NCBI GenBank assembly: GCA_046726375.1 | Contig: JBKPAJ010000181.1 | Coordinates: forward strand, 1-64,000 | DNA: 64,000 nt | Source of the DNA: DASPWV01 sp046726375 | Lineage (GTDB): Bacteria > Acidobacteriota > Vicinamibacteria > Vicinamibacterales > UBA2999 | Reading direction: 5' to 3' | Shown here: piece after piece, positions 48,873-56,003 of the stretch | Layout: each line of letters starts with the position of its first letter | How positions within the stretch are numbered: position 1 is the stretch's first letter | The notes under the pieces: model-generated | What the model was told of the DNA's origin: nothing | Seen by the model: the letters and a program-made list of their open reading frames with translations, nothing else | Database searches by the model: none | Program-made: the position numbers and the translations under genes

Positions 48873-50273
48873 TCTGACCTGCCTGTTCATCTGCTTCTCG
48901 TCGATGACGAGGCGCCGCTGCGAACAGTCGTGGCCGAACGTCTCGTCGAGCATGGGTTCCACGTGGCGGAGGCTGACTCTGGTGAGAAAGCGCTCGAGCT
49001 TCTGAATCAATTCGCGTTCGATGTTGTCGTCTCCGACCTTCGCTTGCCTGGCTTGGATGGCCGTCAAGTGATCGAGGCCGCGATCCAGCTCTACCCTGGA
49101 ATTATCGCGATCGTCGTGACGGGGTACGGAACGGTCAAGGACGCGGTCGACGCGATCAAGCACGGTGCCGCGGACTTCGTCACCAAGCCCTTTGAATTTG
49201 ATGAGCTAATGCTCGCGCTGGGCTCGGCTCTCGACCACCGCCGGCTCAAAAACGAAAACGCCTACCTTCGACAGCAGCTCGATCAACGGTACGGACTCGG
49301 CTCCATGATTGGGCGCAGCCCGCGTATGCGCGCGCTGTTCCAGTTGATCGAGACCGTCGCGTCAACAGCAACGACAATCCTCATCAACGGTGAGACGGGT
49401 ACCGGCAAGGAGATGGTCGCGCGCGCGATTCACCTCGCCAGCCAGCGTCGACAGCAGCGCTTCGTCACGCTCAACTGCAGTGCGATTCCCGAAACGTTGC
49501 TCGAAGCAGAGTTGTTTGGTCACGTGCGCGGCGCGTTCACGGGTGCTGTCGGCGCGCGCGTCGGCCGGATCGAGCACGCAGATCGTGGTACGTTGTTTCT
49601 GGATGAAGTCGGCACGATGAGCATGGCGCTGCAGATGAAACTGCTGCGCGTGCTCCAGGAGCGCGAATTCGAGCGTGTGGGCGACAGCAAACCAATCAAA
49701 GTAGACGTGCGCGTGGTCGCGGCCACCAACTCAGATCTCGGAAAGATGGTCAAGGACGGCTCGTTCCGTGAGGACCTCTACTACCGCCTGAATGTGATCC
49801 AAGTCGAGCTGCCGCCGCTGCGCGAACGTCGCGAAGACATTCCCTTGCTCGTGCAGCACTTTATCGAGAAGTACGCGGTGCCTGCTGACGATTCCGCGCC
49901 TCGGCCGGTGAAGTCTGCACTGCCGATGATGTCGCAGGACGCCATGCGGCGGCTCATGGCCTTTGCGTGGCCCGGGAACGTGCGTCAGCTCGAAAACGCT
50001 GTGGAGCGCGCCCTGGCGTTGCTTGGTGGACGATCGACCATCGAGTTGAGCGATCTGCCGCCGGAGATTCAGCTCGCACAGCTCGCGGCCGCGCCGACGC
50101 TCGAATTTCCAGACACGGGCGTGAACCTGCCCGATCTCGTGGAACAGATCGAGCGCGATTTGATCATGCGAGCGCTGTCGCGGACGGGAGGGAACAAGGC
50201 GGCTGCCGCAGGGCTGTTGCATTTGAAGCGAACGACGTTGGTCGAAAAGCTCAAGCGAATACCGGCCTCTTGA
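48873..50273 (+). CDS. NtrC-family sigma-54-dependent response regulator
   Basis: The 466-residue protein has a receiver domain (LLLVDDEAPLRT, phospho-Asp in VVSDLRLPGLDG, TKPFEFDEL), an AAA+ domain (GETGTGKEM Walker A, GAFTGA sigma-54 contact loop, GTLFLDEVG Walker B, and an arginine finger region in ELPPLRERREDIP) and a Fis-type HTH (GGNKAAAAGLLHLKRTTLVE). It should activate sigma-54 promoters when phosphorylated. A hybrid kinase gene lies 1.6 kb away and could be its partner. The ATG at 48873 is preferred to the GTG at 48843 because the receiver begins directly after it. Confidence 0.93.
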   Translation, partial: SDLPVHLLLVDDEAPLRTVVAERLVEHGFHVAEADSGEKALELLNQFAFDVVVSDLRLPGLDGRQVIEAAIQLYPGIIAIVVTGYGTVKDAVDAIKHGAADFVTKPFEFDELMLALGSALDHRRLKNENAYLRQQLDQRYGLGSMIGRSPRMRALFQLIETVASTATTILINGETGTGKEMVARAIHLASQRRQQRFVTLNCSAIPETLLEAELFGHVRGAFTGAVGARVGRIEHADRGTLFLDEVGTMSMALQMKLLRVLQEREFERVGDSKPIKVDVRVVAATNSDLGKMVKDGSFREDLYYRLNVIQVELPPLRERREDIPLLVQHFIEKYAVPADDSAPRPVKSALPMMSQDAMRRLMAFAWPGNVRQLENAVERALALLGGRSTIELSDLPPEIQLAQLAAAPTLEFPDTGVNLPDLVEQIERDLIMRALSRTGGNKAAAAGLLHLKRTTLVEKLKRIPAS

Positions 50274-50285
50274 TCTCATGGCGCG

Positions 50286-50305
50286 GCGGACCTTCAGGTC
50301 TGCCC
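50286..50305. terminator. Short GGCGGACC palindrome between convergent genes
   Basis: GGCGGACC and GGTCTGCC flank TTCA with one mismatch. It lies between the convergent stops at 50273 and 50306 and could stop transcription from both sides. Related palindromes are at 51382-51401, 52426-52441 and 35644-35662. Confidence 0.5.
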
Positions 50306-51019
50306 TCAGACAGGAACAAACCCCTTACGAATCACCTGGTCCGTGAGTATGGTGACGTCGCGCGCGCGTTGCACAACCATATCAAGCGGTGTCTTCATCG
50401 ACTGTCCGGATACCGCCGCCTGCAGCACGGGCAATTTTCGTGGTCCCACCGCGACCACCCACACCTTGCGCGACCGGCAGATATAGGGAAGGGACAACGT
50501 CAGACGTCGCGGCGGCGGCTTGGGCGCGTCTTCGATCGCCAGCACGCGTTGATTCTCCACCAGCAACGCGGGGTGCCCCGGAAACAGCGAGCACACGTGA
50601 CCATCGTCTCCGATGCCGAGAATGAGCAGGTCCAGGGCAGGCGGCAGCCGCTCGTCGTACGCAAGCGCCGCCGCCTGCAGATCGGCTGCTTCGCCAGGCA
50701 TTCGTTCCACAAACGGCGCGCGCGCGCCAAGCGGCGACAACAGCAGACGTTCGGCGAGCCCGTAATTCGAATCGGGATGATCGGGAGGAACTGCGCGTTC
50801 GTCACCGAAATAGAGCGTGACGCGCGCCCATGGGACGTCGGCCTCGCGCAACGCCCCGAAAAAGATCAGCCCCGTCGATCCGCCGGTGACGCCGCATGCA
50901 AAGCGTGGCGCCTCCCCCGCGGCGCTTTCGCCACGCGCGACTGACGCGGCGACAATTTCGCCAAACAGCCGTGTGATTTGCGTCCGTAGCTCGGCGATTG
51001 GCGCGACGACCAACTCCAC
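50306..51019 (-). CDS. pgl: 6-phosphogluconolactonase
   Basis: The 237-residue protein has the family motifs GVTGGSTGLIFFGAL, TLYFGDERAVPPDHPDSNYG and DLLILGIGDDGHVCSLFPG, as in bacterial Pgl/DevB of the NagB-like superfamily. It hydrolyses 6-phosphogluconolactone in the oxidative pentose phosphate pathway in the cytoplasm. No zwf or gnd gene is adjacent. The start is a GTG; a TATCCT box ends 6 nt upstream, so the transcript is probably leaderless. It diverges from the Arg/Gly-rich gene with only 20 nt between the start codons. Confidence 0.92.
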   Translation of the reverse strand: MELVVAPIAELRTQITRLFGEIVAASVARGESAAGEAPRFACGVTGGSTGLIFFGALREADVPWARVTLYFGDERAVPPDHPDSNYGLAERLLLSPLGARAPFVERMPGEAADLQAAALAYDERLPPALDLLILGIGDDGHVCSLFPGHPALLVENQRVLAIEDAPKPPPRRLTLSLPYICRSRKVWVVAVGPRKLPVLQAAVSGQSMKTPLDMVVQRARDVTILTDQVIRKGFVPV

Positions 51020-51039
51020 GAACGTAGGATAATCGCACC
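51020..51039. promoter_or_regulatory. 20-nt bidirectional promoter core
   Basis: The only sequence between the divergent start codons contains TAGGATAAT (51025-51033). On the plus strand TAGGAT or GATAAT ends 9 or 6 nt before the ATG at 51040. On the minus strand TATCCT (complement of 51026-51031) ends 6 nt before the GTG at 51019. The two -10 boxes overlap, and each -35 region must lie inside the opposite gene. Confidence 0.6.
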
Positions 51040-52041
51040 ATGCCGCCCCGACACGCGTATTGGACGATCATCGTCGACGATCAGCCAACGTCGTTTCGAG
51101 CGCACGAGCTCGAAGAGTTGCTGCCGACGTTCAATCGCCTGCGCGAAAAACATCCCAACACGCAGTTGAAGTGGTTCGAGCGCGGCCAGCTGTGGGAATC
51201 GCGTGATGCGGCACGCGAGCAAGGGTTCGGGCGCGGCGAACGCCGCTGGGAGGGGCCTCGGCCTGAGCGTCATGGCGATTCGCGCGACGCCGGTGGCCGC
51301 GGACCGTCGGGGCCGCGGTCGTTCCGCGATTCAGAGAATCGCGGCCCGGCAGATTGGTCGTCTTTCCGCGATTCACGTGGCGGCGGACCTTCAGGTCCGC
51401 CATCTGATCGCGGTGAAGGCGAACCGCGCCGCGAGCGCAATTGGCGGCCGGGCGGCGAGCACCGCGATCCCCGCCAGAAGTACAAGGATGCGAAGAAAAC
51501 GAAGTGGGATCGCTACAAGCAGAACATCCGCAAACGCTGGGAAGAAAAGCAGCGTGAGCGTCCGGTCGAGGACCATGGCAAGCTCACTCCGCCGCACGGC
51601 GATCCGATGCGGCCAAAGCTTGAGGGCCGTGGCCCGCGACCTGAGTGGAAACGTGACGATCGGCGAAGCGACCGTCCGCGCGAAGAGCGGACATTCCGGC
51701 GCGACGGCGATCGGCGCGGTGGGTGGAAACCGAAACAATCGCACGGAGGCGGCGACAACTGGCGCGATCGCAACGATCGCAAACCTGCCGGCCCGCCAAA
51801 ACGACCCTGGGGATCGAAACCTCCCGGCGCGGGAAATCGCCCATGGGGTGCAAAGCCAGGTGGCGGGGCGAAACGGCCGTGGGGTGCCAAACCGGGAGGC
51901 GCGGCGAAACGGCCATGGGGTGCGAAGCCAGGCGGTGGCGGCAAACGTCCGTGGGGTTCAAACGCTGGAGGCGCGAAGAAATCTTGGGGACCGCCGCGCA
52001 AGCCTCGCGGACCACGAAAGCCGCGTGGTGACGACGAGTGA
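51040..52041 (+). CDS. Arg/Gly-rich disordered protein with KRPWGAKPGG repeats
   Basis: The 333-residue product has a conserved-looking N-terminal segment of about 60 residues (YWTIIVDDQPTSFRAHELEE, LKWFERGQLWES) and a long disordered tail. Residues 75-250 are rich in Arg, Gly, Pro and Asp with RGG-like and FRDS motifs. Residues 254-313 consist of about five 12-residue units of the form AKRPWGAKPGGG. The tail is very basic, which suggests RNA or nucleic-acid binding and possibly condensate formation. I do not know a characterised homologue. Its stop overlaps the GTG of the Dabb gene. Other long frames here are composition shadows. Confidence 0.75.
   Translation: MPPRHAYWTIIVDDQPTSFRAHELEELLPTFNRLREKHPNTQLKWFERGQLWESRDAAREQGFGRGERRWEGPRPERHGDSRDAGGRGPSGPRSFRDSENRGPADWSSFRDSRGGGPSGPPSDRGEGEPRRERNWRPGGEHRDPRQKYKDAKKTKWDRYKQNIRKRWEEKQRERPVEDHGKLTPPHGDPMRPKLEGRGPRPEWKRDDRRSDRPREERTFRRDGDRRGGWKPKQSHGGGDNWRDRNDRKPAGPPKRPWGSKPPGAGNRPWGAKPGGGAKRPWGAKPGGAAKRPWGAKPGGGGKRPWGSNAGGAKKSWGPPRKPRGPRKPRGDDE
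51382..51401. repeat. GGCGGACCT palindrome inside the Arg/Gly-rich gene
   Basis: GGCGGACCT and AGGTCCGCC are perfectly complementary around TC and encode GGGPSGPP. The same unit acts as an intergenic hairpin elsewhere in the window, so a palindromic element may have entered this coding sequence. Confidence 0.5.
51799..51978 (+). repeat. 36-bp coding tandem repeat
   Basis: Five imperfect 36-bp units encode 12-residue blocks such as AKRPWGAKPGGA. Synonymous differences between units show they are not a recent slippage product, and the peptide is better conserved than the DNA. Confidence 0.75.
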
Positions 52042-52385
52042 TTGCGCATGTTGTGCTGTATCAACCGCGCGCCGACCTTTCACAAGCTGAGCGCGAGGCC
52101 TTTGCGGAATCGTTTGCGCGCGCGGTCGCCGGGATCCCGCAACTCCGGCGCGCGCGTGTTGGGGAACGGAAGAATCTCGAGCGCCTTTACGATCGTCTGA
52201 ATGCCGGCCGCTTTTCTCACATTGCCGTTCTGGAGTTTGATTCCGAAACCGACCTGCGCGCGTATCTCGATCACCCAGCCCACGAGGAGCTCGGAAGACG
52301 GTTTTACGAAATGGCCGAGGCCGCGCTGGTGTTCGATTTCGATATGAAAGAAGGCGATGAGGCGATCGCAGTATTTCGAACCTAA
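52038..52385 (+). CDS. Dabb (stress-responsive alpha/beta barrel) family protein
   Basis: The 115-residue protein starts IAHVVLYQPRADLSQ and continues as a ferredoxin-like fold with FSHIAVLEFDSETDLRAYLD and HPAHEELGRRFYEMAEAALV, which are characteristic of dimeric Dabb domains. Some members act in polyketide cyclisation, others have unknown stress roles. The GTG at 52038 overlaps the TGA of the upstream gene, so it is translationally coupled. A hairpin with a T-tract follows at 52426. Confidence 0.85.
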   Translation: MIAHVVLYQPRADLSQAEREAFAESFARAVAGIPQLRRARVGERKNLERLYDRLNAGRFSHIAVLEFDSETDLRAYLDHPAHEELGRRFYEMAEAALVFDFDMKEGDEAIAVFRT

Positions 52386-52425
52386 CGAACCGTCGATCTT
52401 TCCGCCCCAGCTCAGTACGTGTTGG

Positions 52426-52454
52426 CGAACCTTCAGGTTCGACTGCCTCTTTTT
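52426..52454 (+). terminator. Terminator after the Dabb gene
   Basis: CGAACCT and AGGTTCG (52426-52441) form a perfect 7-bp stem around TC; ACTGCCTC and five Ts follow. The hairpin belongs to the GGCGRACC palindrome group. Confidence 0.65.
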
Positions 52455-53960
52455 CTATTTCCGCAGAACAAAATCTTCCAGCGCGAGCAGGTCCAGCCCA
52501 GTCCCGTAGAATACGCGAATCGCGTCTCTCGGCGAGCACACCAACGGTTCATGAAACCCGTTGAACGACGTGTTGACGAGCACAGGCGTCCCCGAGATTT
52601 CTCCCCAGCGCTCGAGCAGCTGGAGATAACGCGGCGCCGTGTCGTCTACCGTATGCACACGCAGGGTCTGCACGCCTTCGGGCAAGAGCGCGCGGAACTT
52701 GTCGGGGTCGCGTGGGCGATATTCGTATTGCATGAACGGCGACGCCGGCGGCCCGTCGAAGATGTCGTTGACGCGCGCGAGCGGAACGCTGACGCCGTAA
52801 GTGCGATACGACGGCCGCTTCTTCAGGTATCCGTTCAGGTTGTCGAGCACGTGGGGTGAAAACGGATCGGCAAGCACGGTGCGGTGGCCGAGGGCTCGCG
52901 GTCCCCATTCCAGCCGGCCGTGAAACCATCCGACCAGACGTCCGCGCGAAACCGCGCGTAAAACCGTCTCCATCACCTGCTCCTCGCGTTGCAGATCAAA
53001 CGCCAGCTTGCAGCTTTCAATCGCGCCCTTCACGTCGGCGTCGGTGTATCCAGGGCCGAGATAAGGAGAGGCGACGGCCGCCGCACTGATCCCCGATTGC
53101 GACACCACCAGCGCTGCCCCGAGCGCGCTTCCACTACGACCGGGATGCGCCGGCAGAAACGTTCGCGCGAACCGTCCGCTCTGTGCGGCGACGGTGGTCA
53201 AGTGAGTGTTGAAGAACAGCCCGCCCGACAAACACACGTTTCGTGAACCGGACGTGCGGGCGAGACGTGACAACAATTCGACGAGACACTCCCCGAGCCG
53301 GCGTTGCACCGATGCCGTCAGTCGACGCTGGCGCGCGGCGTCCGCATGCGCCGCATTTGACAAGAGCTCGCGAAATGCCGGCGTTATCTCGATGCCGTCG
53401 GCGGTAAGGTGAATCGTATCGGCGGCCTCCGAACCGTCCGGCGTCGCCGCACGTGCCATGGCTTCGACGAGATGTTCGTCGCGTGCCGGGTGTAACCCAA
53501 GCGCCGCAGTCAACTCACCGTAGATGCGAGCGAGGGGAAAGCTGCCGGCGCCGGCGTCGAGAGGGACCGCTTGCGACGTTCCTTTACCGCGATAACGCCA
53601 CGCGCTCCAGCCCTTGTCGGTGGTCGCGTCGCAGACGACCACCAGCGCTTCGTCAAACCCGGAGGCGCGAAACGCGTATTCGGCATGCGCGAAGTGGGGG
53701 TCGACGTTGGTTGCGTAGCCGTCAAACCACCGAGGGGACTCTTCGTCGCGCACCACGCCGGTCTCGACGATATCTGCCTCGCGGCGGCCAAAGTACGACA
53801 GCAGTTCGGTGATCGCGAGTATGGGAGGACCCGAGGTTGGTGCCTGTCGTGCCCGCGTCAGCCGGTTTTCTTCGCACGCGCCGATGCCGCGTTGATGATC
53901 GATGAGTGCAGCCGCGGGCCCAAGGCGCGCGTGTGCAATGCCAAGATGAAGCTCCGCCAT
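52455..53960 (-). CDS. NodU/CmcH-family carbamoyltransferase
   Basis: The 501-residue protein has an N-terminal ASKHA-type half (GIAHARLGPAAALID start, VVVCDATTDKG, CLSGGLFFNTHL) and a C-terminal Carbam_trans_C half (GWFHGRLEWGPRALGHRTVL, PSYRTYGVSVP, VLVNTSFNGFHEPLVC). This matches O-carbamoyltransferases of the NodU/TobZ group, which move a carbamoyl group from carbamoyl phosphate via carbamoyl-AMP to a sugar or natural-product hydroxyl. The metal-binding HxxxH region near residue 90 is partly altered (DPHFAHAEYAF). No biosynthetic cluster surrounds it, so the acceptor is unknown. Confidence 0.85.
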   Translation of the reverse strand: MAELHLGIAHARLGPAAALIDHQRGIGACEENRLTRARQAPTSGPPILAITELLSYFGRREADIVETGVVRDEESPRWFDGYATNVDPHFAHAEYAFRASGFDEALVVVCDATTDKGWSAWRYRGKGTSQAVPLDAGAGSFPLARIYGELTAALGLHPARDEHLVEAMARAATPDGSEAADTIHLTADGIEITPAFRELLSNAAHADAARQRRLTASVQRRLGECLVELLSRLARTSGSRNVCLSGGLFFNTHLTTVAAQSGRFARTFLPAHPGRSGSALGAALVVSQSGISAAAVASPYLGPGYTDADVKGAIESCKLAFDLQREEQVMETVLRAVSRGRLVGWFHGRLEWGPRALGHRTVLADPFSPHVLDNLNGYLKKRPSYRTYGVSVPLARVNDIFDGPPASPFMQYEYRPRDPDKFRALLPEGVQTLRVHTVDDTAPRYLQLLERWGEISGTPVLVNTSFNGFHEPLVCSPRDAIRVFYGTGLDLLALEDFVLRK

Positions 53961-53965
53961 CTAAC

Positions 53966-54098
53966 CTCTCAATTCCCTCAATTCACTTGAGTAGAAATCG
54001 CGCCACTGGGGCAATTCGACGATAGGGACGGCAATTGGCATTGTGCGGGCGTTTCTCGCGCCGTTGGGCGCCATCGACTCGGTGAGCGCTGGGGATTG
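53966..54098 (-). repeat. Palindromic 3'-end repeat, family 1, copy 4
   Basis: The most diverged copy. Read on the minus strand it begins CAATCCCCAGCGCTCACC 3 nt after the HAD gene stop, keeps GCGCCCAACGGCG and CAATGCCAA, and ends CAAGTGAATTGAGGG-AATTGAGAGGTTAGAT. The right end GTTAGAT fits GTTRRRY. Confidence 0.6.
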
Positions 54099-54101
54099 TA
54101 T

Positions 54102-54809
54102 TCAGACGGCCGTTTCTTTGCCGAACAGTTTTTTGATCGAGCGCACGACCGCCGATTCTTTCTTCAAATCATCGAGTGTTTCCAGCATGTCCACGGCCTC
54201 GGAGATCGTCGCTGCCACACGCACGCCGAGCCGTTTGGATCCAGGTGGAATCAGTTTCGGATCAGCGGACCAGATCAGAATGGGCTTGGCTTTGGATTCG
54301 ACGGCGACATCGAGACAGTTCTCCGGCCGATCGTCCACCACAGCATCGAGCTGAAGCGCATCCGCGATTCTGCCGCGCGATCGCTGCACGACAAAGACGC
54401 TCGGTAGCGGAAAACCCTTCGCTTTCAACCAGCGCTGACTCTGGAGTTGCACTGTGTCGCCCGCGACGGCCGGTCTCGTCGTGAGAAAGATCACTTCCCA
54501 GCGGCGTTTGTAGGCCGACTCGCAAATGCGCGCGACAATGCCCGGCTCGAGTTCCGGCAGGGTGTTCCAGAAGTTCTCGATCGTCTTGACGTGATCCCAC
54601 AGCTGGATCTGTTGGCGTGCTGTAAGGTGCAGCTCCGCCATCGCTTTTTTGCCGTCGGAATCGTCTTCGGTGGCCGTGTCCGCCTTGTCTTGCTCGTACG
54701 CCGCTTTGGCCAGGGTTTCCGCACCGAACAGGCGCTCTGCTTCTTTGTGAAGCACGGCGTACATGTCGGCGATGGTGCCGTCGAGATCGAAGGCAATTCG
54801 CAGGGCCAT
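54102..54809 (-). CDS. HAD-superfamily hydrolase
   Basis: The 235-residue protein has motif I IAFDLDGTIADMY with the nucleophile and acid/base Asp pair, motif II in VIFLTTRP, and motif IV in DAVVDDRPENCLD. It resembles the 5'-nucleotidase/NIF-like HAD phosphatases. The substrate cannot be deduced. Near the middle is an acidic insert (DKADTATEDDSDGKK) that replaces part of the cap. It is the last gene of the minus-strand run from mfd, 27 nt after the aminotransferase, and is followed within 3 nt by a family 1 repeat. Confidence 0.8.
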   Translation of the reverse strand: MALRIAFDLDGTIADMYAVLHKEAERLFGAETLAKAAYEQDKADTATEDDSDGKKAMAELHLTARQQIQLWDHVKTIENFWNTLPELEPGIVARICESAYKRRWEVIFLTTRPAVAGDTVQLQSQRWLKAKGFPLPSVFVVQRSRGRIADALQLDAVVDDRPENCLDVAVESKAKPILIWSADPKLIPPGSKRLGVRVAATISEAVDMLETLDDLKKESAVVRSIKKLFGKETAV

Positions 54810-54836
54810 GGGCGCAAATAGCTTATCGTAAGAGCG

Positions 54837-56003
54837 TTAGACGCCTTGCATGAACTTGGCGATGCGCGCGGCGGCGTCGCGCAGCCGGTCGATCGTCGCG
54901 GCGCCATACGACACGCGCAGATAACTCTCGCCGCTTTCGCCGAAAAACCGTCCGGGTATGGTCACGACCTGCTGTTGCTCGATGAGATCCATCGCGAGCG
55001 CACGCGAGTCTCGACAACCCGCGACCTGCACCATCACGAAAAACCCACCCCTGGGACGCACTGGTTGGAGGCCCGGCGTCGCGGCAAGCACGGTCAACAA
55101 ATACTCGCGGCGCTCGTTGAGTTCCGGCAACCATCTGCGCGGGTAATCGGGTTCGCTCTCGAGGACGGCCGCGACCGCGTGCTGCACAGGGACCGGCGCA
55201 CAGATCACCATGCAGTCCTGAATCTTCATCGCCTCGGCAACAGCATCGGCGTTTGCCAGCAAGTATCCACACCGCCAGCCGGTGATCGCGTAGGCCTTGG
55301 AGAAACTGCCGACCACGACGACGGCGTCGCGCCACGCCCGCAGCGCGGCGGCAGTGGATGGTTTGTTGTCGTACACGAACTGCAAGTACGTTTCGTCGAC
55401 GATGACGATGATGTCGCGCTCCGCGCACGCGGCGACGATTTCTTGCAGTCGCTCGCTGCCGATGACCGCGCCCGTCGGGTTGCTCGGCGTGACGAGAACG
55501 ACGGCGCGCGTGCGCAGCGTCACGTGCGGAGCAATGTCGTCCCAGCTCGCGGCAAAGCCGCGCGCGGCAGGGACGGGCGCCTCAATAGGCAGCGCGCCAA
55601 CCGAACGCACTGCCATTTCGTGATTCAGAAAGTACGGCGCGGGAAGAACCACTTCGTCGTTCGCTTGAACGAGCGTGGTCAACGCGAGCTGAAACGCTTG
55701 ATTGCCGCCAGCGGTGATGATCACCTCACGCTCGGGATCGACCTGAGCGCCGAGTGTCGAGAGCCAGCCGCTCAGCGCTGACCGCAGTTCCGCGATGCCG
55801 GAGTCGGCGGAATAAACATGCGCCGATGGATCGGCGAGCGAGCGCTGCAGCGCCGAGATGGCAGCCGCAGGGGGCGCGAACCCGGGAAGCGCCTGGCCGA
55901 GTGTAATGACGTCGGCGCCGCGCGCGCGCCAGCGCGCGGCAATGTCGTTGAGCACGTCGAACTGCGGCAGCTCGATGCCGCGGACGCGTTCAGGAATGCG
56001 CAT
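54837..56003 (-). CDS. Pyridoxal-phosphate aminotransferase, class I/II
   Basis: The 388-residue fold-type I enzyme has ITLGQALPGFAPP near the N-terminus, ITAGGNQAFQLAL, TPSNPTGAVI, VDETYLQFVYD and GSFSKAYAITGWRCGYL with the PLP lysine. It belongs to the aspartate/aromatic aminotransferase group, but the substrate is open. This is the third such aminotransferase in the window. The ATG at 56003 overlaps the TGA of dusB (TGATG). The upstream extension of the open frame lies inside dusB and is not used. Confidence 0.87.
   Translation of the reverse strand: MRIPERVRGIELPQFDVLNDIAARWRARGADVITLGQALPGFAPPAAAISALQRSLADPSAHVYSADSGIAELRSALSGWLSTLGAQVDPEREVIITAGGNQAFQLALTTLVQANDEVVLPAPYFLNHEMAVRSVGALPIEAPVPAARGFAASWDDIAPHVTLRTRAVVLVTPSNPTGAVIGSERLQEIVAACAERDIIVIVDETYLQFVYDNKPSTAAALRAWRDAVVVVGSFSKAYAITGWRCGYLLANADAVAEAMKIQDCMVICAPVPVQHAVAAVLESEPDYPRRWLPELNERREYLLTVLAATPGLQPVRPRGGFFVMVQVAGCRDSRALAMDLIEQQQVVTIPGRFFGESGESYLRVSYGAATIDRLRDAAARIAKFMQGV

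Noticed and set aside
51203..52090. 295-codon second plus-strand frame and long minus-strand frames over the Arg/Gly-rich gene
   Set aside because: They arise from the skewed codon use of the disordered tail. The 51040 frame has the structured N-terminus, promoter and coupling to the next gene.
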